A stretch of DNA of 49,283 nt from Luteimonas salinisoli (GTDB lineage: Bacteria; Pseudomonadota; Gammaproteobacteria; Xanthomonadales; Xanthomonadaceae): contig NZ_JACCKA010000086.1 in the NCBI RefSeq assembly GCF_013425525.1, positions 88,878-138,160 of the forward strand, written 5' to 3'. Both the position numbers and the translations under genes were made by a program. The number at the start of each line of letters is the position of its first letter. Position 1 is the first letter of the stretch. Under the pieces are notes generated by a model that was given only the letters and a program-made list of their open reading frames with translations, had not been told where the DNA came from and ran no database searches. Below are positions 23,515 to 31,305 of this stretch, piece after piece.

Positions 23515-24185
23515 GACACGCTCCCGGTCAGGTCGCCGAGCGCATAGCCGATCCCGCGCACCGTGCGGATCGCCGCCGGCTCCAGCTTGCGGCGCAACTG
23601 GTGCACGTGCACGTCAACCGCGTTGCTGGCGACGTCCTCGTTCCAGCCGTACAGATGCCTCTGGATCGTGTCCCGCGCCAGCGGACGGCCGCGCTGTTCC
23701 ATCAGCACCCGCAACAACGCGAACTCGCGCCGGGTCAGGTCGAGGCTTCGGCCCTTCCAGGTCGCACCGAGGGTGGCCGGGTCCAGCTGCAGCGCTCCCG
23801 CCTCCAGCGTGGGCTGCGCACGCCCGGAACTGCGCCTGATCAGCGCGCGCACGCGCGCGAGCAGCTCGGCGGTATCGAACGGCTTTCCTAGATAGTCGTC
23901 CGCGCCGACGTCCAGCCCGGCAGTGCGATCGGCCGGTCGTTCGCGCGCACTGAGCACCAGGATCGGCACCTGGTTGCCGACGGCGCGGACCTGCCGGATC
24001 ACCTCGATGCCGTCCATCCGCGGCAGTCCCAGGTCCAGCACCACCAGATCGAACTCGCCGTCGCGCATGGCCAGCACACCGCTGGTCCCGTCCTGCACCC
24101 AGTCGACCGCGAAGGCGCCGCGCCGTAGCGCGGTGCAGATCCCCTCCCCCAGCAGAAGGTCGTCTTCGACCAGCAGGATGCGCAT
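23511..24185 (-). CDS. QseB/PmrA-type OmpR-family response regulator
   Basis: A 224-residue regulator. The receiver domain has VEDD, phospho-acceptor D51 (LVVLDLGLPRMDG) and YLGKPFDTAELLARVRALIRR. The winged helix ends LYGWNEDVASNAVDVHVHQLRRKL and IRTVRGIGYAL, a signature of the QseB/PmrA/TctD subgroup. Family members bind direct CTTAAT-like hexamers with 11-base spacing. Four such hexamers lie at the operon promoter (28551-28589), so autoregulation of the whole operon is likely. It starts 24 bases after the TPR gene and overlaps the kinase gene by four bases. The encoded pair is thus embedded in the metabolic operon. Confidence 0.93.
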   Translation of the reverse strand: MRILLVEDDLLLGEGICTALRRGAFAVDWVQDGTSGVLAMRDGEFDLVVLDLGLPRMDGIEVIRQVRAVGNQVPILVLSARERPADRTAGLDVGADDYLGKPFDTAELLARVRALIRRSSGRAQPTLEAGALQLDPATLGATWKGRSLDLTRREFALLRVLMEQRGRPLARDTIQRHLYGWNEDVASNAVDVHVHQLRRKLEPAAIRTVRGIGYALGDLTGSVS

Positions 24186-24209
24186 CGCAGGAGTGTGGTG
24201 CGCCCCAGG

Positions 24210-24875
24210 TCAGTCCGCAAGGCGCCGGGCCGCTTCCTGCAGCTTGCTCTGCGCCTCGCGCCGGCGCCCGGCGTCGGCCAGTTCGCGGCCGGAACGTGCG
24301 GGCGCTGCCAACGCCTTCTCGAAGCCCTCTTTGGCGCCGCGCCAGTCCTTCTGGTCCCGCAGGAAATCCGCGTAGAAATAGTTGGCATCGATGCCGTCCG
24401 GGTCGATCGCCAGGCCCTGGCGCAGCAGGGTTCGCGCGGTGTCGTCGTCGCCGAATCCGAGCGGCCAGCCGGGGACCTGGTAGTACAGCGCGCCCAGGCT
24501 GGTGTAGGCGGCGCCATCCAGCGCATCGGGCGCGATCTCCAGGGCCGCCTCGAAATCGGCACGCGCGCGCTTGACCAGGCCAAGCGCGCCCATGCCGCCC
24601 TTTTCCCCGGCCAGGCTGGACAGCACGATGCCCTCCCAGATCAGCGCCTCGGCGTCGCGCGGCCGCGCCTGCCTGACCCCCTCCACCTGCCGCGCGAGCT
24701 CCTCGAAGGCAGACTCGCGCTGCGCCTTGGGCAGCTGGTAGCTGATCTCGGCCCAACGGTCGCGGATCTGCTCGATCGTCGGCGTGCCCGGTTCGGCCGC
24801 CAGCGCGACCCCGACCAGCACCGCGGTGGAGATGAGGATCAGCAGGAGCATGGACTTACTGTGAAACGGGTTCAT
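24210..24875 (-). CDS. Exported TPR-like protein of the seven-gene operon
   Basis: A 221-residue protein with an N-terminal signal sequence (MNPFHSKSMLLLILISTAVLVGVALAAEP). Helical repeats resembling TPRs follow (EALIWEGIVLSSLAG, RARADFEAALEIAPDALDGAAYTSLGALYY, ARTLLRQGLAIDPDGIDANYFYADFLRDQKDWRGAKEGFEKALAA). It is probably periplasmic and may scaffold protein contacts; no catalytic motif is seen. The start ATG at 24875 lies inside the end of the SDR gene (20-base overlap), consistent with tight coupling. I do not recognise a named family, and its role in the pathway is unknown. Confidence 0.8.
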   Translation of the reverse strand: MNPFHSKSMLLLILISTAVLVGVALAAEPGTPTIEQIRDRWAEISYQLPKAQRESAFEELARQVEGVRQARPRDAEALIWEGIVLSSLAGEKGGMGALGLVKRARADFEAALEIAPDALDGAAYTSLGALYYQVPGWPLGFGDDDTARTLLRQGLAIDPDGIDANYFYADFLRDQKDWRGAKEGFEKALAAPARSGRELADAGRRREAQSKLQEAARRLAD

Positions 24876-25695
24876 GGTGGAGGTTCTCCGTAGCGGGCTG
24901 TGGTGATCGTCGCGCATGCCGGCGGACGGCGGGCAGGCTTGCCCGCAGGTTTCGGTCGACGAGCCCCGGCAGCAGCCCGTTGAGCCGCGCGAACAGCTTC
25001 TCCGGCCACCCGACCTGCAGCCGCGACGTGCCACGCTCGATGGCGGCGACCAGCTGGCGGGCGACATCGGCCGGCGCGTCGCTGGCGACCTTGAGCTCGG
25101 CGTTGAGCGCATCGACGGCCGGCGTGTTGAACGGCGTGCGTGTCGCACGTGGCGAGAGGTACTGGAAGCGCAACGGTGTATCGGCGTACTCGCGGGCCAG
25201 CGCCTCGGTCAAGCCGCGCAGGCCGAACTTGCTCGCGCTGTAGGCGGCGAATCCGGGGAACGCGAGGCTGCCGAAGGTGGATCCCAGCACCACGACCGCG
25301 GCCCGATCTTGCCCGCGCAGCACCGGCAGAAGCGCGTGCAGGAGCAGCAGCGGCGCCACCAGGTTGGTCTGCAGCAGCCGCGCCATCGCCTCGGCGCCCT
25401 GATCTTCGAACAGGCCGAAGGCGCTTTGGGCATGACCGAGCACCAGCACCGATGGCGCAGGCCGCAGCGCCCGCGCGGCATCGACCACGCGTGCGCGGCC
25501 GTCGTCGCGGGTCAGGTCGGCGGCGACCCACTGCAGGGCGCCGGCCGGCACCTTCCGCACCAGGCGGCGCAGCTTCGCCTCGTCGCGCCCCACCGCCAGC
25601 ACGCTCGCGCCTGCGGCGGCGAGCGCCACGCACAGCGGCTCACCGATGCCGCCGCTGGCACCGGTCAGGATCACCGTCCGGCCGGCGAGCTTCAT
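24856..25695 (-). CDS. Short-chain dehydrogenase/reductase
   Basis: A 279-residue classical SDR. The cofactor motif is TGASGGIGEPL (about 11-21, T-G-x3-G-x-G). The catalytic serine is in VVLGSTFGSLAFPGF, and the Y-x3-K pair is in AAYSASKFGLRG. The asparagine in LQTNLVAPLLLL completes the tetrad. It should reduce a carbonyl or oxidise an alcohol with NAD(P)H; the C-terminal extension (LFARLNGLLPGLVDRNL) resembles SDRs acting on lipid-like substrates, which is weak evidence. Its ATG shares one base with the stop of the diiron gene (TGATG). It is the fourth gene of the operon and probably acts on the product of the ligase/diiron steps. Confidence 0.92.
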   Translation of the reverse strand: MKLAGRTVILTGASGGIGEPLCVALAAAGASVLAVGRDEAKLRRLVRKVPAGALQWVAADLTRDDGRARVVDAARALRPAPSVLVLGHAQSAFGLFEDQGAEAMARLLQTNLVAPLLLLHALLPVLRGQDRAAVVVLGSTFGSLAFPGFAAYSASKFGLRGLTEALAREYADTPLRFQYLSPRATRTPFNTPAVDALNAELKVASDAPADVARQLVAAIERGTSRLQVGWPEKLFARLNGLLPGLVDRNLRASLPAVRRHARRSPQPATENLHHEPVSQ

Positions 25696-26369
25696 CACGC
25701 GGCCTCGGCCAGGCGCACGCCATCGGCGCGCAGGGTGCGGAAAATGTCTCCGTACAGCACATAGAACCGGCGCGCGGCGTGGACCACCGCCGCGCGGTCC
25801 ACCTCGTCGTCCAGGCGGTCCATTAGCCCCTTGAAGAAGCCGACGTGCTCGATGTCCAGATCGCCGTGCGACAGCAGGTAGCTGAACGCGTTGCGCGGCA
25901 GCTCGAGAGAAGCCTGCAGCGCGTTGGCCGCGCGCGTGGCCAGGGCGACGCTGGTGCCTTCGAGCACCAGCACCATCCCGAAGAACCCCACCGGGTTGCC
26001 CCGGTGGATGGTGTCGTAGGCGTAGCTGACCATCAGCTCGGTGGCCAGCGAGGGCGACGACGACGACGCTGCCGCGCGGTCCCCGCCGCAGGCGGCGATG
26101 TCGTCCAGCACCCACTCCTGGTGTCCCATCTCTTCCTCGATGTACTCGCCGATGGCGGTACGCAACCATTCCAGCCGCGCGGGCAGGCGCGCACCGCAGG
26201 CCATCAACAGCGGTACGGTGTGGCGCACGTGGTGGTAGGCCTGCTCGAGGAAGGCGACATAGTCGTCCCGCGCGATCCTGCCGGCGAGCGCCGCCTGGAT
26301 GATCGGGACGGCAAGCAGGCGGTCGCGGTCGCGCGCGGTCTGCGCGGTCAGGTCGTCATGAAAGCTCAT
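25695..26369 (-). CDS. Haem-oxygenase-like diiron oxidase/oxygenase (HDO/TenA-like fold)
   Basis: A 224-residue, all-helical protein of the iron-containing redox enzyme group (TenA/PqqC/UndA-like fold). Candidate metal ligands follow the HDO order: E42 in FLEQAYHHVRH, E80-x2-H83 in EEEMGHQEW, E137 in LVLEGTS and D172-x2-H175 in DLDIEHVGFF. UndA-type relatives oxidise fatty acids with oxygen, and others cleave amines; the substrate here is unknown. A Ser-rich insertion (about 101-107) is unusual. It lies between an AMP-forming ligase (ATGA overlap upstream) and an SDR (TGATG overlap downstream), so an activated acyl group is a likely substrate. TenA thiaminase activity is less likely in this context. 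Confidence 0.85.
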   Translation of the reverse strand: MSFHDDLTAQTARDRDRLLAVPIIQAALAGRIARDDYVAFLEQAYHHVRHTVPLLMACGARLPARLEWLRTAIGEYIEEEMGHQEWVLDDIAACGGDRAAASSSSPSLATELMVSYAYDTIHRGNPVGFFGMVLVLEGTSVALATRAANALQASLELPRNAFSYLLSHGDLDIEHVGFFKGLMDRLDDEVDRAAVVHAARRFYVLYGDIFRTLRADGVRLAEAA

Positions 26370-27868
26370 GCGGTGGCTCCGGTCGTGGGAACGGTCTGTG
26401 GGTGCCGGTAGCAGGCATCGATCTCGGCCTGGTAGCGGGAGAGGACGGCGCCGCGCCGGATGCGGCCATTGGCGGTGGACAGGCCCTTCGCTGCGCTGAA
26501 GGGCGCATCGGCACGGACGAATCGCGCGATCCGCGCGTAGTCCGGCAGCCCGGCATTGACCTCGGCCAGCGCGCGCGCGATTCGCGCGTCGTCCAGGTCG
26601 CGGCGCCGCGGCACCAGGACGGCGACGTTGTCGGCGCGGCCTTCGCCCCACACCACGGCCTGGCCGATGGCCGGATGCGCCAGCAGTTCGCTCTCCACCC
26701 ATTCGGGCGAGACGTTGCGGCCGAACGCGGTGATGAAGACGTGCTTGCTGCGGCCGGTGACGTGCACGAAGCCGTCCGCATCGATGCGTCCCAGGTCGCC
26801 GGTGCGTACCGGTCCGGCGGGCATGGTTTCGCCGCCGAGGTAGCCGAGCGCCTTCGCGCCGTCGACGCGGATCTCGCCATCGTCCACCGACACCCGCGCA
26901 TGCGGCAGGACCTGCCCGACGCTGCCGTCGCGCGACGCCTCGGGGCGGTTGAGACAGACCACGGAGGCGCACTCGGTCAGGCCGTAGCCCTCGAAGACCG
27001 GCAGGCCCTGCGCTTGGGCGCGCGCCAGCAGACCCGGGCCGATGCGCCCACCGCCGACCGCGATGTACCGCAACGACGCGGGCAACCGGGCGCCCTGTTC
27101 CGCCGCCGCCACCAGCGCCAGCAGGAACTGCGGCACCAGGATCACGCTTTCCGGCCGGTAGCGATGCAGGCAACGGAGCAGGGTGGGCACGTCCAGGCCG
27201 GAAGCACCGCTGTAGCCGACCTCCGCCAGCGACGGCAGGGCGATCTGGGCGTCCGACAGCAGCGCCGCGTACAGGCCCGCCACGTTCTCGAGCAGCGTCG
27301 ACAGCGGCATCAGGCAAAGATGGCGCCGCGGGCGAACGGCGGAGGCCGCTTCCACCAGCGAGCCGGCCACGTCGAACAGGGCCTCGGCATCCAGGCACAC
27401 GCCCTTCGGCAGGCCCGTCGTGCCCGAGGTGTAGGTGACGCATGCGGTGCGCAGGGGCAGCGGCTGAGCGGCGTCGGTCTCCCCCGCCACCCGCCAGCAG
27501 GCGAGTCGCTCCCACTCCGGGAAGTCGATGCGGGCCCCGGCCGCCGGCGGCCTGCCGTCGTGGGCACCGGTCACGATGCACTGGGCGCCGCTGCTGGCCA
27601 CGGCGTACCGCAGCTGCGCCTCGGAAAAGAACGTCGGCAACGGGACGTGCACGGCGCCCGCCGCGCGGATGGCAAGATCCAGCACGAACCAGCCCGGCCC
27701 ATTGTCCAGGCGGCTGGCGACGCGCCGGGTGCAGGTGCGGGCGAGCCATTCGGCGATCCGCTCGATGCGCGCGGCCAGCTCCCGGTCGCCGAGATCGCCC
27801 TGCTCGGCGATCAGGCGCGGACCGCGGCGACGCCCGGGCTCGCGCAGCACGACGTCCATGGGCCGCAT
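26366..27868 (-). CDS. AMP-dependent acyl ligase (ANL superfamily)
   Basis: A 500-residue adenylate-forming enzyme, expected to activate a carboxylic acid with ATP. Core motifs are TYTSGTTGLPKGV (P-loop-like A3), FEGYGLTECASVV (A5), VRTGDLGRIDADGFVHVTGR (A7) and SKHVFITAFGRNVSPEWVE (A8). At A10, where the catalytic lysine normally sits (LTPTLK-type), the sequence is STANGRIRRG, so an arginine replaces it. This may slow or alter adenylation or be normal for this subgroup. The N-terminus is short compared with typical acyl-CoA synthetases. Start ATG 27868 overlaps the hemolysin-family stop by one base (TGATG), and the end overlaps the diiron gene by four. Confidence 0.92.
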   Translation of the reverse strand: MRPMDVVLREPGRRRGPRLIAEQGDLGDRELAARIERIAEWLARTCTRRVASRLDNGPGWFVLDLAIRAAGAVHVPLPTFFSEAQLRYAVASSGAQCIVTGAHDGRPPAAGARIDFPEWERLACWRVAGETDAAQPLPLRTACVTYTSGTTGLPKGVCLDAEALFDVAGSLVEAASAVRPRRHLCLMPLSTLLENVAGLYAALLSDAQIALPSLAEVGYSGASGLDVPTLLRCLHRYRPESVILVPQFLLALVAAAEQGARLPASLRYIAVGGGRIGPGLLARAQAQGLPVFEGYGLTECASVVCLNRPEASRDGSVGQVLPHARVSVDDGEIRVDGAKALGYLGGETMPAGPVRTGDLGRIDADGFVHVTGRSKHVFITAFGRNVSPEWVESELLAHPAIGQAVVWGEGRADNVAVLVPRRRDLDDARIARALAEVNAGLPDYARIARFVRADAPFSAAKGLSTANGRIRRGAVLSRYQAEIDACYRHPQTVPTTGATA

Positions 27869-28536
27869 CAGCGCACCCCCGCCAGGCACACCGTGGGCGC
27901 CGCGCCCGGATCCTCGGCCGGCTGCGTCGCGCCCAGGTAGGCGACGCCTTCGGCCAGGTTTCCACAGACCAGTCGGGGGCGCGATGCGTAGTAGGTTCCC
28001 CAGTCGCCGCCGCCCCGCAAGCGCTCGACGCGCGCCTCGGCGAGCTCGATCGTGGGCAGCCGCAGCCGCTGCAGCGCGTTGCGCAACTGCCGGGTCGCCA
28101 CGAAGAGCACCCATTCCATGCCTGCCGACTGCAGCAGCATGGCGAGCTGCAGGATCAGTTCGCGGGCGATACCGGGGGTGCTGGCGGCGAAGTTGCCCAC
28201 TTCCGCCACCGCGCGTCGATCGACCCGCGCGATCTCGCGCCAGGCCATGACCCGCTCCACCGGCCCGTCCAGGTACTGCTCGGCGAACAGCCGCCCTTCT
28301 CCGCCGGCCCGCAGGCCGACCGCCGCGGAGAGCCGCCCTTCGCCATCGCGGTAGGCGAGCAGGTGCGGAAGGAAGCTACGCAGGCGGGCCCCGTAGCGAT
28401 CGCGATAGATCCCGGCGATGAAGTTCTCGAGCTCGACGCGATCCGGATCGTCGCGACCGACGAGCGCCACGCTGGCGAAGCGGCCGGGAAGAGGAGCGAG
28501 GGAAGCGTGCGGGCGTATCCAGTGCATGGACGGCAT
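27868..28536 (-). CDS. Thermostable-hemolysin family protein (delta-VPH-like)
   Basis: A 222-residue protein matching the T_hemolysin family: ELENFIAGIYRDRYGARLRSFLPHLLAYRDGEGRLSAAVGLR, then LFAEQYLDGPVERVMA and EVGNFAAS. The Vibrio namesake was reported as a hemolysin, but the fold and motif pattern suggest a GNAT/autoinducer-synthase-like enzyme; this is inference. No signal peptide is present, which argues against an exported toxin. It is the first gene of the seven-gene operon. ATG 28536 or 28527 is possible and neither has a clear Shine-Dalgarno, so a very short or leaderless leader is possible. The four PmrA-like hexamers end 15 bases upstream of 28536. Confidence 0.88.
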   Translation of the reverse strand: MPSMHWIRPHASLAPLPGRFASVALVGRDDPDRVELENFIAGIYRDRYGARLRSFLPHLLAYRDGEGRLSAAVGLRAGGEGRLFAEQYLDGPVERVMAWREIARVDRRAVAEVGNFAASTPGIARELILQLAMLLQSAGMEWVLFVATRQLRNALQRLRLPTIELAEARVERLRGGGDWGTYYASRPRLVCGNLAEGVAYLGATQPAEDPGAAPTVCLAGVR

Positions 28537-28550
28537 GCTGGATTCGCCCG

Positions 28551-28589
28551 ATTAAGGGCCGATTAGCGCGAAGTTAAGCGCCTATTAGG
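28551..28589 (-). promoter_or_regulatory. Four PmrA/QseB-like hexamers at an exact 11-bp period
   Basis: On the minus strand the order is CCTAAT (28584-28589), CTTAAC (28573-28578), GCTAAT (28562-28567) and CTTAAT (28551-28556), each separated by exactly five bases. This is the CTTAAT-N5-CTTAAT form of the PmrA box, doubled. It lies directly before the hemolysin-family gene and is the only AT-rich patch nearby. The probable ligand is the regulator encoded at 23511-24185. Confidence 0.8.
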
Positions 28590-28624
28590 GTTTTGGAAGC
28601 GATTCATTGGATCCGCGGCGTGGG

Positions 28625-29929
28625 TCAGCGGAACTCGAAGAGCTCGTGGCGGAGCGCGCTGTCAGGGATGCCGGCATCGCGCATCATCAGCGAGCGCACC
28701 TCGTCCAGCAGGCCCTTGGGGCCGCAGAACGAGATCTGCACATGCGCCGGTCCCGCCGGCGCGGCCGCCTCGGCGAAGCGGCGGCGGAACTCCGGGTCCC
28801 TTGGGCCGGTCGCGACGTCGACCAGCGCGACGCCACGCCGCTCGGCCAGCGCCTGCAGGTCGACCGGCTCCGGGAGTTCGCGCCCCGGAGTGTGGAAATG
28901 GAAGAAGGTGACCCGTTCGAACCTGTCGCCCTCCTCGTGCAGCCAGGCGATGAAGGGCGTGACGCCCACGCCGCCGGCGATCCAGATCTCGGCGCCCCCC
29001 TGCGGCAGGCGCTGGAAGCGACCGAACGGCGCGTACACCTCGGCCACCAGGCCCGGCGCGGCCTCCTGCACCAGACGCGCCGTGTAATCCCCCAGCGAGC
29101 GCACCATGAAGGTGATGCTGCCGCCCGCGCTGGCGGCGCTGGCGATGGTGAAGGGATGCGGCTCGCGCAGGCCCTGGCGCTTGAACGACAGGAACGCGAA
29201 CTGCCCGGGGGCGAAGGGGATCGATTTGCCGACCGGCGCCAGCTGGAGGTGCACCGCGCTGGCGTTGGCGGACACCGCCTGCAGGCGGTATTCGGCATGC
29301 TGCGACAACCACGGATACAGGAACAACTTGTATCCCGCCGCCGCCACGCCGAGCCCGGACAGGCCGGCCAGCCACAGTCCCGGCGGGTCGAGCAGCGCCA
29401 CCGGCGACTTGAAGCTCAGCCAATGGGCTACGACGATCAGGAACAGGGGCCCCGACAGCTTGTGCCACCAGCGCCACACCCGATACGGGATGTTGCGGTT
29501 CAAGGCCAGCATGACGATCAGCATCAGCGCCACGAAGCTCAGCTGCCGCACCAACCGCGTGGCGGGGCCGGGCAGGCTGATGATGGCCGCGGTCTCCCAC
29601 TCCGGACTGCCCGCCTTGAAGACCAGGTGCACCGATGCGAATACCAGCGCCCACACGCCCAGCCATTTGTGCGTCTCGTACACCCGGTCCAGGCCGCCGA
29701 AGATCGTCTCGATCCACTTCCAGCGGGCACCGAGCACCGCGGCCATCGCCATGAGCGACATCGCGGCGATGCCCGCGCCGAGACTGAGCGCGGCGGTGCT
29801 CCACCACGTCGCGGCTGGGATCGCCGACAACCCCATCGCGAAGCCGACCAGGATCAGGCCAGCCAGCAGGGGTGCAGTGCCGAGCCTCCAGGGCTTCGGC
29901 ACCCCCGACGCGTTCGCAGGAATCTTCAA
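28625..29929 (-). CDS. Ferric-reductase-like transmembrane flavoprotein (FAD/NAD oxidoreductase)
   Basis: A 434-residue inner-membrane electron-transfer protein. The first 210 residues hold about six membrane helices with paired histidines (YETHKWLGVWALVFASVHLVF; WWHKLSGPLFLIVVAHWLS), as in haem-binding ferric-reductase-like domains. The FAD site is EPHPFTIASAASAGGSITFMVRSLGDYT. The NAD(P) part contains AEIWIAGGVGVTPFIAWL and CGPKGLLDEVRSL. No ferredoxin domain is present. I place the start at TTG 29929, because AAGGAG lies six bases upstream and no ATG occurs before the first helix. An Anr/Fnr box (30057) lies 128 bases upstream. It could supply electrons to the downstream diiron operon, but that is only positional inference. 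Confidence 0.9.
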   Translation of the reverse strand: MKIPANASGVPKPWRLGTAPLLAGLILVGFAMGLSAIPAATWWSTAALSLGAGIAAMSLMAMAAVLGARWKWIETIFGGLDRVYETHKWLGVWALVFASVHLVFKAGSPEWETAAIISLPGPATRLVRQLSFVALMLIVMLALNRNIPYRVWRWWHKLSGPLFLIVVAHWLSFKSPVALLDPPGLWLAGLSGLGVAAAGYKLFLYPWLSQHAEYRLQAVSANASAVHLQLAPVGKSIPFAPGQFAFLSFKRQGLREPHPFTIASAASAGGSITFMVRSLGDYTARLVQEAAPGLVAEVYAPFGRFQRLPQGGAEIWIAGGVGVTPFIAWLHEEGDRFERVTFFHFHTPGRELPEPVDLQALAERRGVALVDVATGPRDPEFRRRFAEAAAPAGPAHVQISFCGPKGLLDEVRSLMMRDAGIPDSALRHELFEFR

Positions 29930-30056
29930 GGTGAGCTCCTTGTCCCGCGGCAACTGTTCATTCGGGTACCGGCAGGCACGGCCGCCGAGATGGGGCTTGC
30001 CGGCTCCGGCCGAAACATCTTGCCTGCAAGACTGCGCCGACGGGGTGGCGCCGGCA

Positions 30057-30070
30057 TTGATCGAAGTCAA
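30057..30070. promoter_or_regulatory. Anr/Fnr box (TTGAT-CGAA-GTCAA) upstream of the ferric-reductase-like gene
   Basis: Full consensus match in the 176-base gap between the DUF4344 gene and the ferric-reductase-like gene, both on the minus strand. The 128-base distance to the TTG start implies a leader of about 85 bases if the box sits at -41.5. Confidence 0.82.
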
Positions 30071-30105
30071 CCGCCCGCCTGCGCCGCCGCGCGCCGATCC
30101 CGGCA

Positions 30106-31074
30106 TTACCGCCGCGGCTCGAAGTAGCGCACCGCCTCCTCTTCGGTCATCTCGTAGCGCGGCGCCAGGTGCGGCAGCAGCAGGCGCAGCCAGGCGCGGT
30201 TGGCCAGCTGGGTTTCCCGCGGGCAGCCGCGCGCGCGCGTCGCCGGCAGGTCGCCGGCGCCGACGATGCCGGCGTACTCGACCGGATCGGTACCGTAGAT
30301 CAGGCACTGCAGGTTGAAGTAGCGCTGCTCGCCGAGCGCATGCTCGGCGGCGTAGGCGTGCAGGTCGTAGGCGCCGGTGCTGCGCGAGAGCATCCAGTCC
30401 GCCGCCATGCGCAGGTTGTCGATCACGTCGGCCGGGGTTTCATCGAGCGCGGCGAAACGCAGCATCAGGATCGCCGCGAGCTGGTCGACCGCGTCCTCCT
30501 GCCGGCCGGTGACCGGAAGGTCCAGCAGGTGCACCAGCGCATGACCGGTTTCGTGCAGGACGATGAAGCGCACATTGGCGCGGGTGTAGCGCAGCGGGTG
30601 GTCCGCGCCGAAGCCGCCTGCCGCCTGCTGCGCCTGGCCGCGCTCGTACAGGGTACGCAGGGTTTCGTAGCAGAGCACCACCTCGGCGGCGGCGGGCCGG
30701 TAAAAGGCGCCGAACTCGCCGCACTCGGCAGTGACATACCGCAGCCGCCGCGGCAGCGCGAACACCCCTTCGATCGCCTGGATCTCCGGCAGCCTGCGCA
30801 GCAGGTCGGCCTCGCGCACGCGTACGTGGATCCGCTGCAGGTCGGGCGACTGCGGTTGCGCATAGGCGTACTCGAACGCGGGGCCAGCCGGCCGCGCGGT
30901 CGCGCCCGCCGGCACCCGCCTGGCGCGCACGATCGCTCGCGCCGGCGTCCGCGCGATCGAGCCTTGCGCGATTGCCGTATTCCGCTCCGCCACCGGCGGG
31001 CCACCACCTGCGCATCCAACGATGGCCAACGCCGGCACGAGCGACAGCCCGGCGATCCAGGCAGTGAACGACAT
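30106..31074 (-). CDS. DUF4344-type putative zinc metallopeptidase lipoprotein
   Basis: A 322-residue exported protein. The N-terminus MSFTAWIAGLSLVPALAIVGC is a lipoprotein signal with C21. The zinc-binding HExxH motif is H174-E175-x2-H178 (LHETGHALVHLLDLPVTGRQEDAVDQLA). The following E-D-A-V-D supplies likely third ligands, typical of DUF4344. Substrate and role are unknown. ATG 31074 is supported by AGGAG seven bases upstream; a longer frame from 31134 has no ribosome site and would bury the signal peptide. It precedes the ferric-reductase-like gene in the same direction but has a separate Fnr-type signal between, so cotranscription is uncertain. Confidence 0.85.
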   Translation of the reverse strand: MSFTAWIAGLSLVPALAIVGCAGGGPPVAERNTAIAQGSIARTPARAIVRARRVPAGATARPAGPAFEYAYAQPQSPDLQRIHVRVREADLLRRLPEIQAIEGVFALPRRLRYVTAECGEFGAFYRPAAAEVVLCYETLRTLYERGQAQQAAGGFGADHPLRYTRANVRFIVLHETGHALVHLLDLPVTGRQEDAVDQLAAILMLRFAALDETPADVIDNLRMAADWMLSRSTGAYDLHAYAAEHALGEQRYFNLQCLIYGTDPVEYAGIVGAGDLPATRARGCPRETQLANRAWLRLLLPHLAPRYEMTEEEAVRYFEPRR

Positions 31075-31305
31075 CCGGGTCTCCTGGCTGCCCGCGCCCG
31101 CGTCGGCGCGGTGCGCGGCGCGCTGGAAGTGCATGGGTGGCGGCGTTTCGCGACCGGGCGCGAGCGACGGGCGCCCGCAGCGCCTCGATGCCGCGATTCC
31201 GCCTTGCCCCGTTCCAACATCTTATTACACCGCGGACTTGCGGCAAGCCCACCGTCCCGGTGCCCAATCGCCATCCCGAACGAACAGCGCAATGGGAGCG
31301 GCGAC

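Noticed and set aside
27868..28536. Secreted hemolysin toxin
   Set aside because: No signal peptide or membrane-active segment is visible, and the gene leads a metabolic operon; the family name is historical.
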